From Clostridiales bacterium (lineage in GTDB: Bacteria; Bacillota; Clostridia; Christensenellales; Aristaeellaceae), in assembly GCA_019419995.1 (NCBI GenBank), contig JAHZHZ010000001.1, positions 40,626 through 104,625 on the forward strand: a stretch of DNA of 64,000 nucleotides, read 5' to 3'. Both the position numbers and the translations under genes were made by a program. Positions 25,284-33,070 of the stretch are shown here, one piece after another (within the stretch, counting starts at the first letter, position 1; each line of letters begins with the position of its first letter). Under the pieces are notes generated by a model, which saw only the letters and a list, made by a program, of their open reading frames with translations, did not search any database and was not told the DNA's origin.

Positions 25284-26276
25284 ATGTGCACCAGCATTGC
25301 ATTTACAAATCCCGCCCTGTACGGACGCAACCTTGATCTTGATACTTCATTTGGCGAAGAGCTAGTCATTATGCCTAGAAATTTTGATTTTCCATTTCAT
25401 TGTCAACCATCCTCAATCGATCACTACGCCCTTGTTGGTATGGCACATGTGGAAAAGGGGATCCCCCTGTTCGCAGATGCTATGAATGAAAAAGGATTAT
25501 ATATGGCAGGCCTGAACTTTCCTGGAAATGCATACTATTTTCCCAATTTAATGCCCAGGCCACATGGCGTTGCTCCATATGAGTTGATCCCACTGGTGCT
25601 AAGGACTTCTTCTACCTTGGAACAGGCACGAAATCTATTGCTGGCCATAAGCATCACTGCTATTCCCTTTGCTCCGGACTATCCCCTCGCACCTTTGCAC
25701 TGGCACATCGCGGGGCCTACAGGTTCAATAACTGTAGAACAAATGGAGGATGGATTACATATATATGATAATCCCATCGGTGTGTTGACCAATAATCCGC
25801 CGTTTCCCTACCAGATGATGAACCTGAGCAACTACCGGACATTATCGCCTTTCCAACCGGAAAATAGTTTTGCGCCTCAGTTATCCTTGCAACTGTATGG
25901 GGAAGGCATGGGTGCGATTGGGTTGCCGGGCGATGCTTCACCAATGTCTCGCTTTGTACGTGCGGCATTTTTCAGGGCTCACGCGGTTTTTACGGGGGAC
26001 AATGCACAGAACGTCATGCAATTTTTTCATATCCTGGATGCAGAAGCTGTGGTGTGTGGAAGTGTAATTACTCCCAAGGGCCGCTATGAGCGAACTATTT
26101 ATGCCTCTTGTATGGATGCAGCGCACCTTGTGTACTACTACAAGACATATGAAAGCAGTCGTATCTGCTCGCTGCGTCTGACTCAAGACGCTTGCCGGGG
26201 ATCAAAACTTTGCTCTTATCCGCTGGAGGGGATGTCCAAGTTCCACGACGTTACTGAACGGGGGGAAGAACAATGA
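25284..26276 (+). CDS. bsh: Choloylglycine (bile salt) hydrolase family protein
   Basis: An Ntn-hydrolase that cleaves amide bonds of conjugated bile salts or of penicillin V and acyl-homoserine lactones. At 330 residues it is full length. Seen: Met1-Cys2, so the nucleophile Cys2 is exposed after Met removal, and residues corresponding to the Clostridium perfringens enzyme's Arg18, Asp21, Asn82, Asn175 and Arg228 as Arg15, Asp18, Asn78 (AGLNFPG), Asn170 (VLTNNPP) and Arg223 (SPMSRF). Asn rather than Tyr at the 82 position favours bile salt hydrolase over penicillin V acylase. AAAGGAGG precedes the ATG by ten bases. There is no signal peptide. Its stop overlaps the next gene by four bases. Confidence 0.88.
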   Translation: MCTSIAFTNPALYGRNLDLDTSFGEELVIMPRNFDFPFHCQPSSIDHYALVGMAHVEKGIPLFADAMNEKGLYMAGLNFPGNAYYFPNLMPRPHGVAPYELIPLVLRTSSTLEQARNLLLAISITAIPFAPDYPLAPLHWHIAGPTGSITVEQMEDGLHIYDNPIGVLTNNPPFPYQMMNLSNYRTLSPFQPENSFAPQLSLQLYGEGMGAIGLPGDASPMSRFVRAAFFRAHAVFTGDNAQNVMQFFHILDAEAVVCGSVITPKGRYERTIYASCMDAAHLVYYYKTYESSRICSLRLTQDACRGSKLCSYPLEGMSKFHDVTERGEEQ

Positions 26277-26650
26277 GTGGAATTGAAAATATGGCTTTTT
26301 TAAAATTACGCCCCGTGTCCGATTCCAAACTTACTGAACTTGTAAAGCCGCTTCTGTGTGAGGGTGAACCCATTTTCCAACAATATCAGGGAATACGCGA
26401 TGGCATCCTCTTTACGGATCGACGGGTCATTGCAGTGAATACCCAGGGGATTCTTGGGAAAAAGAAGGAGTTTGTAATACTCCCATACAGATGTGTACAA
26501 GCCTATTCCATCCAATCTGCAGGGCTTATGGACTTCGATAGCGAGATGAAGCTCTGGTTTGCCGGCTTGGGAATTGTTACCTTTGAACTATTTGCGGGTG
26601 CAGATTTAGTCCAGCTTAGTAGAATCATTTCGGACGCTCTGTACGGCTGA
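26273..26650 (+). CDS. PH domain-containing protein
   Basis: A 125-residue bacterial PH-domain protein (bPH type). Seen: LLCEGEPIFQQYQGIRDGILFTDRRVIAVNTQG, the strands typical of this fold, then KKEFVILPYRCVQAYSIQSAGLMDFDSEMKLW and a C-terminal helix ADLVQLSRIISDAL. The ATG overlaps the bile-salt-hydrolase stop (ATGA), which implies cotranslation. Relatives are small cytoplasmic proteins without a proven function; the link to the hydrolase is only positional. Confidence 0.8.
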   Translation: MSGIENMAFLKLRPVSDSKLTELVKPLLCEGEPIFQQYQGIRDGILFTDRRVIAVNTQGILGKKKEFVILPYRCVQAYSIQSAGLMDFDSEMKLWFAGLGIVTFELFAGADLVQLSRIISDALYG

Positions 26651-26880
26651 AGACCACAAATCATTGGATCATTTCACAAAGAATAATTCTTTTATTTCGT
26701 TGTTCAGCACACCGATTTCTTGCGCAAGATGCGCTATGCTGTATTTACGTTGAAGGTAATGGATTTCACGTTTCTGTCTTCACAAACTGTAAGGGGAACG
26801 GGATGGGTACGCTGAGCGATTTTTCTTCAATGCATTAAAAGGGCTGGGAACCAAATACCCAAGCCGACAGGAGGTATACC

Positions 26881-28656
26881 ATGTATTACACCAATGGAAA
26901 TTACGACGCTTTTGCCCGTCCCCGCAAACCCCTCAACGTTGAAAACAAGCAAGCCTGGATAGTGGGAGGAGGACTGGCGGGACTGGCTGCGGCAGCTTTC
27001 CTTGTCCGCGATGGACAGATGGATGGACGGCACATTCATATTCTAGAGGAATCAGACATTAGTGGCGGTGCCTGCGATGGCGCCATGAAACCTGATCTGG
27101 GATTTGTTATTCGCGGTGGACGAGAAATGGAGAATCACTATGAATGTTTGTGGGATCTGTATCGTTCCATTCCATCTTTGGAGGTAGAGAACGCCAGCGT
27201 GTTGGATGAATTCTACTGGCTCAACAAGGATGATCCTAACTTCTCCATGAACCGCGCTACGCAGGAGCGAGGGCACAGCGCAGAGACCGGCAACCGATTT
27301 GCATTGAGCGATGAAGCCATTCTGGAGCTGATGGATCTGTTCTTTACAAGAGATGAGGACCTTTATAACCAGAGCATCGACGATATCTTTTCAGAGGCTT
27401 TTTACCATTCTAATTTCTGGCTCTATTGGCAGACCATGTTCGCCTTTGAAAAATGGCACTCTGCGCTGGAAATGAAACTGTATTTGCAACGGTTTCTGCA
27501 CCACATTGGTGGATTACCCGATCTGTCAGCACTGAAGTTCACAAAATACAATCAGTATGAGTCTTTGATTTTGCCGCTCAAGGGCTATCTGGAGGAGAAT
27601 GGTGTACAGATTGAATATGGCGTAACTGTGGAAAATGTGTTGTTTCATTTTCTGACCGATAGAAAGATCGCACACCAGATGATTTTGCGGCGCGATGGTA
27701 AAAGATTAGTCGTCGATCTGACTGAGGATGATCTCATCTTCGTTACCAATGGATCTTGTACCGAGAAAAGCGCCCTGGGAGATAACGATCATGCACCCGT
27801 GCTGAATTTGCGATCCGGAGAGGGAGCGTCCTGGGAGTTGTGGAAAAATATTGCTGTACAGAATGCAAAATTTGGACATCCAGAAAAATTCTGTTCTGAT
27901 ATCGAGGCTACACAGTGGGAATCTGCGACGATAACAATCAATGGTGACAGAATTGCCCACTATATCGAAGCCGTCAGCAAGCGTGACCCTTATGCCGGGA
28001 AAGTTGTCACCGGTGGCATTGTAACTGTAAAGGATTCCGCATGGTTGATGAGTTGGACGTTCAACCGGCAACCGCACTTCAAGGCACAACCCAAAGACCA
28101 GTTGGTTGGATGGATTTATGGCCTGTATCCAGATGCCCCTGGCAACTATGTCAACAAGCCGATGAACGAGTGCACTGGCACCGAGATTTGCATGGAGTGG
28201 CTGTATCATCTGGGTGTACCGGAGGATGAGATCCGTACGCTTGCGCATGAAGATGCCAATACGATCCCCTGCATAATGCCCTACATTACGGCGTTCTTCA
28301 TGCCGCGGGAAGCGGGCGATCGCCCTGACGTGGTACCGGAGGGATGCGTCAACTTTGCCTTCCTGGGACAGTTTGCCCAGACCCCCCGGGATACCATCTT
28401 CACTGTGGAATATTCCGTTCGCACGGCTATGGAGGCCGTCTACACACTCCTGGACGTGGAACGAGGCGTGCCCGAGGTATTCGCCTCCGTATACGATCTG
28501 CGTTGCTTGCTCAATGCTGCACACCATCTGCTGGATGGCCGTAAACTAACCGATATGAAACTTCCAGTGGCCTATAAGCTGGCATTACATGCGGGATTGG
28601 AAAAGCTGCGAGATACAACGATGGAAGAGATACTCGAAAACTATCAACTGATCTGA
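26881..28656 (+). CDS. ohyA: Oleate hydratase (myosin-cross-reactive antigen family)
   Basis: A flavoprotein that adds water to the cis-9 double bond of unsaturated fatty acids, giving 10-hydroxy acids; a known gut-bacterial detoxification and host-lipid conversion. At 591 residues it is full length. Seen: the start MYYTNGNYDAFARPRKP, the FAD site WIVGGGLAGLAAAAFLVRDG near residue 27, SGGACDGAMKPDLGFVIRGGREMENHYECLWDL, and VEYSVRTAMEAVYTLL near the end. ACAGGAGG precedes the ATG. It follows the bile-salt-hydrolase pair by 230 bases and is followed by an HdeD-like gene. Confidence 0.93.
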   Translation: MYYTNGNYDAFARPRKPLNVENKQAWIVGGGLAGLAAAAFLVRDGQMDGRHIHILEESDISGGACDGAMKPDLGFVIRGGREMENHYECLWDLYRSIPSLEVENASVLDEFYWLNKDDPNFSMNRATQERGHSAETGNRFALSDEAILELMDLFFTRDEDLYNQSIDDIFSEAFYHSNFWLYWQTMFAFEKWHSALEMKLYLQRFLHHIGGLPDLSALKFTKYNQYESLILPLKGYLEENGVQIEYGVTVENVLFHFLTDRKIAHQMILRRDGKRLVVDLTEDDLIFVTNGSCTEKSALGDNDHAPVLNLRSGEGASWELWKNIAVQNAKFGHPEKFCSDIEATQWESATITINGDRIAHYIEAVSKRDPYAGKVVTGGIVTVKDSAWLMSWTFNRQPHFKAQPKDQLVGWIYGLYPDAPGNYVNKPMNECTGTEICMEWLYHLGVPEDEIRTLAHEDANTIPCIMPYITAFFMPREAGDRPDVVPEGCVNFAFLGQFAQTPRDTIFTVEYSVRTAMEAVYTLLDVERGVPEVFASVYDLRCLLNAAHHLLDGRKLTDMKLPVAYKLALHAGLEKLRDTTMEEILENYQLI

Positions 28657-28673
28657 ACGAAGGGGGCTGTTTT

Positions 28674-29300
28674 ATGAATTCTGTCCATGGGACTACTACT
28701 TCCACGATGTCCGTTGAAATGCGTGGACATGAAGCCGGTAAACAAAAGAGGGGGGTTATCAGCGGTGTGATTACCGGCGCAATCATGATGGCCCTGGGAT
28801 TATTCGCCGCGTTTTCTCCGCTGACCTCCGGGATCTTACTGGCCTTCCTGGTTACGGCAGGCATGGGGATATACGGTGCCGTGCAGGCCATTTCATTTTT
28901 CCGCACTTCGAGGGAAGGACGCAGCGGCCTGATGCTGGTCAACGGAATGCTCCTAATGGCATTGAGTCTCTTTGCACTTTACGTGGCCATACAATCGGTC
29001 TACGGTACGTTGACGATGGTCGTATCGCTGTCATCGGTGGTGGCAGTCTTTACAGTCTTTGGCGCAATAACACAATTTGCCGCCTATCTGGATAGACGTC
29101 GTCAGCAACCTGCAGGAGGAACGTTTCTATTAGTGAACAGTATCTTCAGTGCACTCCTTGGCCTGTTGCTCCTGGCCAATCCTGTCGTCGGCTGGTTTTC
29201 CATGAGCATCATGTGGGGCCTTTACCTGAGTATTCTGGGTATTTCTCTAATGGTTGAATCCCTTGCAGCAAAAAGATTCGGATGGATAGGTAATCCATAA
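28674..29300 (+). CDS. HdeD-like (DUF308) membrane protein 1
   Basis: A 208-residue protein with a hydrophilic N-terminus of about 30 residues, then six membrane helices in the paired arrangement of the HdeD/DUF308 family (GVISGVITGAIMMALGLFAAFSPLTSGILLAF, LLLANPVVGWFSMSIMWGLYLSILG). HdeD of Escherichia coli is tied to acid resistance at high density; other members are uncharacterised. It starts 18 bases after ohyA with GGGGGC upstream, so it is probably in its operon. A second HdeD-like gene lies at 30326 beyond a Crp/Fnr gene, suggesting a shared membrane-stress theme. Confidence 0.8.
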   Translation: MNSVHGTTTSTMSVEMRGHEAGKQKRGVISGVITGAIMMALGLFAAFSPLTSGILLAFLVTAGMGIYGAVQAISFFRTSREGRSGLMLVNGMLLMALSLFALYVAIQSVYGTLTMVVSLSSVVAVFTVFGAITQFAAYLDRRRQQPAGGTFLLVNSIFSALLGLLLLANPVVGWFSMSIMWGLYLSILGISLMVESLAAKRFGWIGNP

Positions 29301-29372
29301 CGCAGTTTTCATGTGGCCGATGTACCCCGGCTGTCTGACGAATCCTACCATGGCCGGGGTGCTGAAAAAAGT

Positions 29373-30083
29373 TCAAGGGTTTTCATTTGGGTCGGGTTCG
29401 TCTTCGGAGATGGGCATTTCCACCAATAGCTCAAAACGGCTCTTTTCAAACCGTAGCAGGCCTTCATCCCGCATTTTACACAGCTCGTTGGACATGGCGC
29501 TGCGATCCACGAAAAGAAAGTCTGCCAACTCCTGACGGTTAAGGGGAATGACAAATGTGCGGCTGTTTGCCTTGTGAAACTGTGCGGACAGATAATCCTG
29601 TAAGCGCTCCCGAGTGGAACGTCGAATGTTATCCTCGAGCTTGCGAGTAAGGCGTTGTGCGTTTCGGGCCACAGACAGCGTCAGATTTTGCAAAAACCGT
29701 ATCTGTGTGGGCGCTGTCAAGATATTTTTGCGCAGAAGTTGATCCACGCTTAAAAAGAGTATTTCCGTCGGTGCTGCAGCCGTAATGGTGACGTGTAGTC
29801 GATAGCGGCCTATGGCGTTGATCTCACCCAGCGAATCCCCCGGTAAGAGCACATCCATCAAATTGCTGTTTCCATTCTCATCGATGTGTGCCAGATGAAT
29901 GCTTCCACGCAAAATGATGCCGATTTGCGAAAGCTCATCTCCGTCTCGCGCAACAATTGCTCGCTTGGCATAGCTTGCCTTGCGTGGAGACATAGTTTCA
30001 ATAACGCTGCATATTTCTTCATCGGATAGATTCCGAAAAAGCGTTCCCGATTTCAGGACAGGCAGATCCAATGCCAATTCCAT
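29373..30083 (-). CDS. Crp/Fnr-family transcriptional regulator
   Basis: A 236-residue regulator. Residues about 10-130 form a cyclic-nucleotide-binding-type barrel (AIVARDGDELSQIGIILRGSIHLAHIDENGNSNLMDVLLPGDSLGEINAIG), and the C-terminus holds a winged helix-turn-helix (LNRQELADFLFVDRSAMSNELCKMRDEGLLRF). It lacks the four-cysteine Fe-S pattern of FNR and the Arg-Ser cAMP pocket is not obvious, so the ligand is unknown. The ATG at 30083 has GGGGG seven bases upstream; the one at 30104 has none. It lies between two HdeD-like genes, convergent with one and divergent from the other, and may control both. Confidence 0.87.
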   Translation of the reverse strand: MELALDLPVLKSGTLFRNLSDEEICSVIETMSPRKASYAKRAIVARDGDELSQIGIILRGSIHLAHIDENGNSNLMDVLLPGDSLGEINAIGRYRLHVTITAAAPTEILFLSVDQLLRKNILTAPTQIRFLQNLTLSVARNAQRLTRKLEDNIRRSTRERLQDYLSAQFHKANSRTFVIPLNRQELADFLFVDRSAMSNELCKMRDEGLLRFEKSRFELLVEMPISEDEPDPNENP

Positions 30084-30115
30084 CTCTGCGCCCCCTGTCT
30101 TCATTTACTGCCTTG

Positions 30116-30145
30116 ATTATACTGTATATTGGCCTGATATAGCAA
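30116..30145 (-). promoter_or_regulatory. Promoter of the Crp/Fnr-family gene
   Basis: TTGCTA, 18-base spacer, TATAAT on the minus strand. No clear FNR- or CRP-type palindrome was found in the 240 bases shared with the divergent HdeD-like gene. Confidence 0.5.
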
Positions 30146-30325
30146 GAGACACATGTGATGCTATATCTACCACCCAGGCTACGTGGGATAAAATAAAGCA
30201 TAATTACTCCGTAGAGACATCGTGTACAGTCCAACTTAACTATCAGGGTGAGCTTGCCCCGGCAAATGCAGCCCAGATCCCACACATTTTTCCTATCCAC
30301 TACGTTATATTCGGGAGGTTTTACT

Positions 30326-30871
30326 ATGTTCAAATTTTTCTGGGTCCGAGCTGCATCCATCTGGATTGCTGCACTGTATCTACTTATGGGGATTCTGCTG
30401 CTCCTGTTCCCAGGCGTCGGTAGTACCGCATTTCTTTGGCTGTTGGCCGGGGGCGCGGGTGCGTATGGCATTAGCCACCTATGGCGTTATCTACAGGATC
30501 ATAAAATCGGAAAGCAAAACGCAGGCGATTTGTTTCTCACCATACTTTCTGCAGCTTTTGCCGCGTCGGTGCTCATTTGGCCGCAGGTGATTCTTTCCAT
30601 ACTTCCCATGGCTCTGGGACTGTTACTCCTCTTCGATGGTGTTGGGAAACTCCCGCTGGTAACCACGGCATTGCGCGAGCATTATCCCACAATGATTTCA
30701 TTGATGTTGTCATCTTTGGTTCCGATTGTTCTGGGCATACTGATCATTGCTAATCCCTTTGCAACACTTCAGATTGCCATCATGATCTTCGGAGGATGCC
30801 TGATCTTTGATGGAGTTGGTGAACTTATCACATACTTTCTCGAAAGGAAACGAGCTGCTGCATTGAAATAG
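30326..30871 (+). CDS. HdeD-like (DUF308) membrane protein 2
   Basis: A 181-residue protein with six membrane helices of the HdeD/DUF308 family: IWIAALYLLMGILLLLFPGVGSTAFLWLLAGGAGAYG at the N-terminus and VPIVLGILIIANPFATLQIAIMIFGGCLIFDGVGELITYF at the C-terminus, each a repeated helix-hairpin. The ATG at 30326 has GGGAGGT upstream; the earlier open frame is not family-like. It is shorter than its neighbour at 28674, mainly for lack of the hydrophilic N-terminus. Divergent from the Crp/Fnr regulator. Confidence 0.8.
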   Translation: MFKFFWVRAASIWIAALYLLMGILLLLFPGVGSTAFLWLLAGGAGAYGISHLWRYLQDHKIGKQNAGDLFLTILSAAFAASVLIWPQVILSILPMALGLLLLFDGVGKLPLVTTALREHYPTMISLMLSSLVPIVLGILIIANPFATLQIAIMIFGGCLIFDGVGELITYFLERKRAAALK

Positions 30872-30967
30872 AGGGGAGAGGCGCTTGTCCCAAAGTGGTG
30901 TTGGCCTTGCAGGCGCTGAGGTATTTGGAGGCCGGATGGCACAGAACAAAAATATTCATTTATGAAA

Positions 30968-31003
30968 ATGCCAGGGCTGCATCATAATTTGCAGCCCTGG
31001 CAT
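30968..31003 (-). terminator. Terminator between the HdeD-like and DUF2871 genes
   Basis: Perfect 14-bp stem (arms 30968-30981 and 30990-31003, core CCAGGGCTGC) with an 8-base loop, four bases after the DUF2871 stop, then CATTTTC on the minus strand. It may also stop the converging HdeD-like transcript. Confidence 0.85.
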
Positions 31004-31007
31004 TGAT

Positions 31008-31418
31008 TTATGTTGATACATGTTTTCGTATGCGGATTAGCAACAACACAATGCTCAGCCCCAGAAGTAGATGACCAATGCCGCTCATGCCGGAGATTGA
31101 TGCATCCATTCCGCTGGATAGTGGAAGAGTCAGAACCTGAGTTACACCGCGAATTAAAAGAGTGATGCCGGTTATGTTTAATCCCACATGGTAAAGGATT
31201 ACAATTCGATTTGTCATTTTATCAGCAAAGCCAAAACTCTTTTGCAACAGAAGCAATAACAGAAAGAAGGCCATACCCAATATAAAATAATGGGTATGCA
31301 TTACAGAAAGCGTTGTTTTCCCTGTAAAGCCAGTGTACTTTGTAAATTCGCGATAGAATACGCCACCGGCTATGGCGATAAACGCGTATACTAAAGAAGC
31401 GTTTGCGTAATGTTTCAC
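31008..31418 (-). CDS. DUF2871 membrane protein
   Basis: A 136-residue protein with four membrane helices. Seen: ALVYAFIAIAGGVFYREFTKYTGFTGKTTLSVMHTHYFILGM, the hallmark of DUF2871 with an in-membrane His-x-His, and MSGIGHLLLGLSIVLLLIRI. The start is GTG at 31418 with AGGAAG upstream. The His residues in helices recall haem-binding membrane proteins, but a cofactor is not shown. Last gene of a TetR-led operon; 21 bases separate it from the preceding seven-helix gene. Confidence 0.75.
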   Translation of the reverse strand: MKHYANASLVYAFIAIAGGVFYREFTKYTGFTGKTTLSVMHTHYFILGMAFFLLLLLLQKSFGFADKMTNRIVILYHVGLNITGITLLIRGVTQVLTLPLSSGMDASISGMSGIGHLLLGLSIVLLLIRIRKHVST

Positions 31419-31439
31419 AATAAATTCTTCCTTTCCATA

Positions 31440-32105
31440 TCAAGACAATTCTTTTTTCATACTCCGGTAGCCGATTAGAACCGTCCATACATACGCGCAA
31501 GTCTTGGGTATCATCAGCATACCAATCAACGGCACCGCATCTGCCCACAATACAACCGGAATATAAAATCCAAAACTGAGCACGATGGTCAGCCACATCC
31601 AGCGGAAGGCAACATCATTTACAGCCTTGGCACTGCGATAAAATAGAACGATGATCAGTATCCCTAAAAGTGCAAAGGGGATGTTTCGATAGATTCCCCA
31701 GGATAGGGGCGCGGACGCGCTGAGCCAGTTGTTTTGAGGCATCATGCACAACAGTACGCGTATACTGGCCAGCACATATACGGCGGCGGTCAGCCCGTTT
31801 TTGCCCTGAACATGGTAACGGTATCGCCATACATAATACAGGAGTACGTAAAACACCGTCATAGTCACGGATGTTATCCATTTTCCGGCACCCAGCGCCG
31901 TAGTGTAGTTTTCCAATCCCGTGGTGCACAGTGCCAGCGCTCGGGGAACCAGGTGAAAAGCGTCGCCCAAGCCCAGTACCAATGCCATACATCCAAACAG
32001 ATAGAACTGCCGATTTTCCTTGCTTTTTCTCATCATGCGTAGACCAATGGTGAGGACCGTGGCCAGATATGCGGCGTCAAAAAGCGTTTCTACAACTGCT
32101 TGCAA
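31440..32105 (-). CDS. Seven-helix membrane protein of unknown family
   Basis: A 221-residue protein with about seven hydrophobic segments. Seen: MQAVVETLFDAAYLATVLTIGLRMM at the start, then YLFGCMALVLGLGDAFHLVPRALAL with a helix His, and YIPVVLWADAVPLIGMLMIPKTCAYVW near the end. The start is TTG at 32105 with AGAAGGAGGG ten bases upstream, the only reasonable site. It lies between the TetR regulator and the DUF2871 gene and probably works with the latter. I do not recognise a named family and do not assign a substrate. Confidence 0.65.
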   Translation of the reverse strand: MQAVVETLFDAAYLATVLTIGLRMMRKSKENRQFYLFGCMALVLGLGDAFHLVPRALALCTTGLENYTTALGAGKWITSVTMTVFYVLLYYVWRYRYHVQGKNGLTAAVYVLASIRVLLCMMPQNNWLSASAPLSWGIYRNIPFALLGILIIVLFYRSAKAVNDVAFRWMWLTIVLSFGFYIPVVLWADAVPLIGMLMIPKTCAYVWTVLIGYRSMKKELS

Positions 32106-32193
32106 GGATTATACCCTCCTTCTGATTTATAAAGTTTCAGGCGTAGAATTTCTGCAACCAAATTTCAAAGCATATTTTTCAGGACTGGGTAGC

Positions 32194-32754
32194 TTATTCA
32201 TATAGAATTCTGCGTGCGATCTCCAGAACGGCAGATGGATCATAATTCTGACGGATCATTGAGGACAATAGCAGAGAAAAAAGCACATCTGCAAAATCTT
32301 CCACAGAGAGCGTACTGTTAAGAGCATCGGCACGGATGTGGGGGTCATTTCTCATCACCAGGCACAAACTTTTGCGGATATGTTCCCAGGTTTTGAGCAT
32401 TTGCTCGCGTCCCTGTACCTTTGAACTGTTTTCAAATCGAAGCGCATGCAGATTAAAGAAATCTGGATATTGGGTTGCGCCGTATTCCAAGCGAAGATAC
32501 AGCCATTGAATACAGGACAGGAGATCTGGGAAAGCATTTATATCATCTTCCTGATGAAAAATATCGCGCCATACGCTCTCTACGCTGGCAGAAATCAGAG
32601 CATCTTTCGAGTCGAAATAATTGTAAATCGTTCCAACGGATACATTACAGGCTTTGGCTACTGAGCGAATATTGACCGCTTCCCAGCCCTGCTTTCGAAT
32701 TAATTCCCGGCATATCTTTAGGATTTCCTCTTTTGAAGTTACCATGTGATTCAT
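32194..32754 (-). CDS. TetR/AcrR-family transcriptional regulator
   Basis: A 186-residue repressor. Residues about 5-50 form the TetR helix-turn-helix (ILKICRELIRKQGWEAVNIRSVAKACNVSVGTIYNYFDSKDALI); the rest is a variable helical ligand domain. The ATG at 32754 has GAGGTG eight bases upstream. Its promoter (32782-32810) contains two copies of a palindrome, so it most likely represses itself and the two membrane genes behind it. The inducer is unknown. Confidence 0.9.
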   Translation of the reverse strand: MNHMVTSKEEILKICRELIRKQGWEAVNIRSVAKACNVSVGTIYNYFDSKDALISASVESVWRDIFHQEDDINAFPDLLSCIQWLYLRLEYGATQYPDFFNLHALRFENSSKVQGREQMLKTWEHIRKSLCLVMRNDPHIRADALNSTLSVEDFADVLFSLLLSSMIRQNYDPSAVLEIARRILYE

Positions 32755-32768
32755 ACAATCACCTCAAT

Positions 32769-32810
32769 ATGAACATTGTTCATTTTAATGACAATATTCA
32801 ATTATGTCAA
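32769..32810 (-). promoter_or_regulatory. Promoter of the TetR operon with two operators
   Basis: On the minus strand TTGACA (32805-32810), 17-base spacer, TAAAAT (32782-32787). A perfect 15-base palindrome ATGAACATTGTTCAT (32769-32783) overlaps the -10 edge and start point; a degenerate copy ATGACAATATTCAAT (32788-32802) fills the spacer. Binding at either would block polymerase. Confidence 0.75.
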
Positions 32811-33070
32811 GATAGAGCATATAAAAATATGATTAATTGCAAAAGCCTTCGCTCTGGTCAATCCAGCTTTGCTAATTGATATTCGAGTTTATTCTTTTTA
32901 GGTAAAGCTCAAGACTAAATCATTGTGATTGCAGATATTAAAGCGAAGGCTAAGGTTCTGGTAGAGGGAGGATCCATGAGAATGTGGATTCTTGGTGCAA
33001 CGTGGTGAAAGAGGCGTCACGTTGATGTTGTTTGCCTTTATATTCAATGGAGCTTGCCATTCACGTTAAT

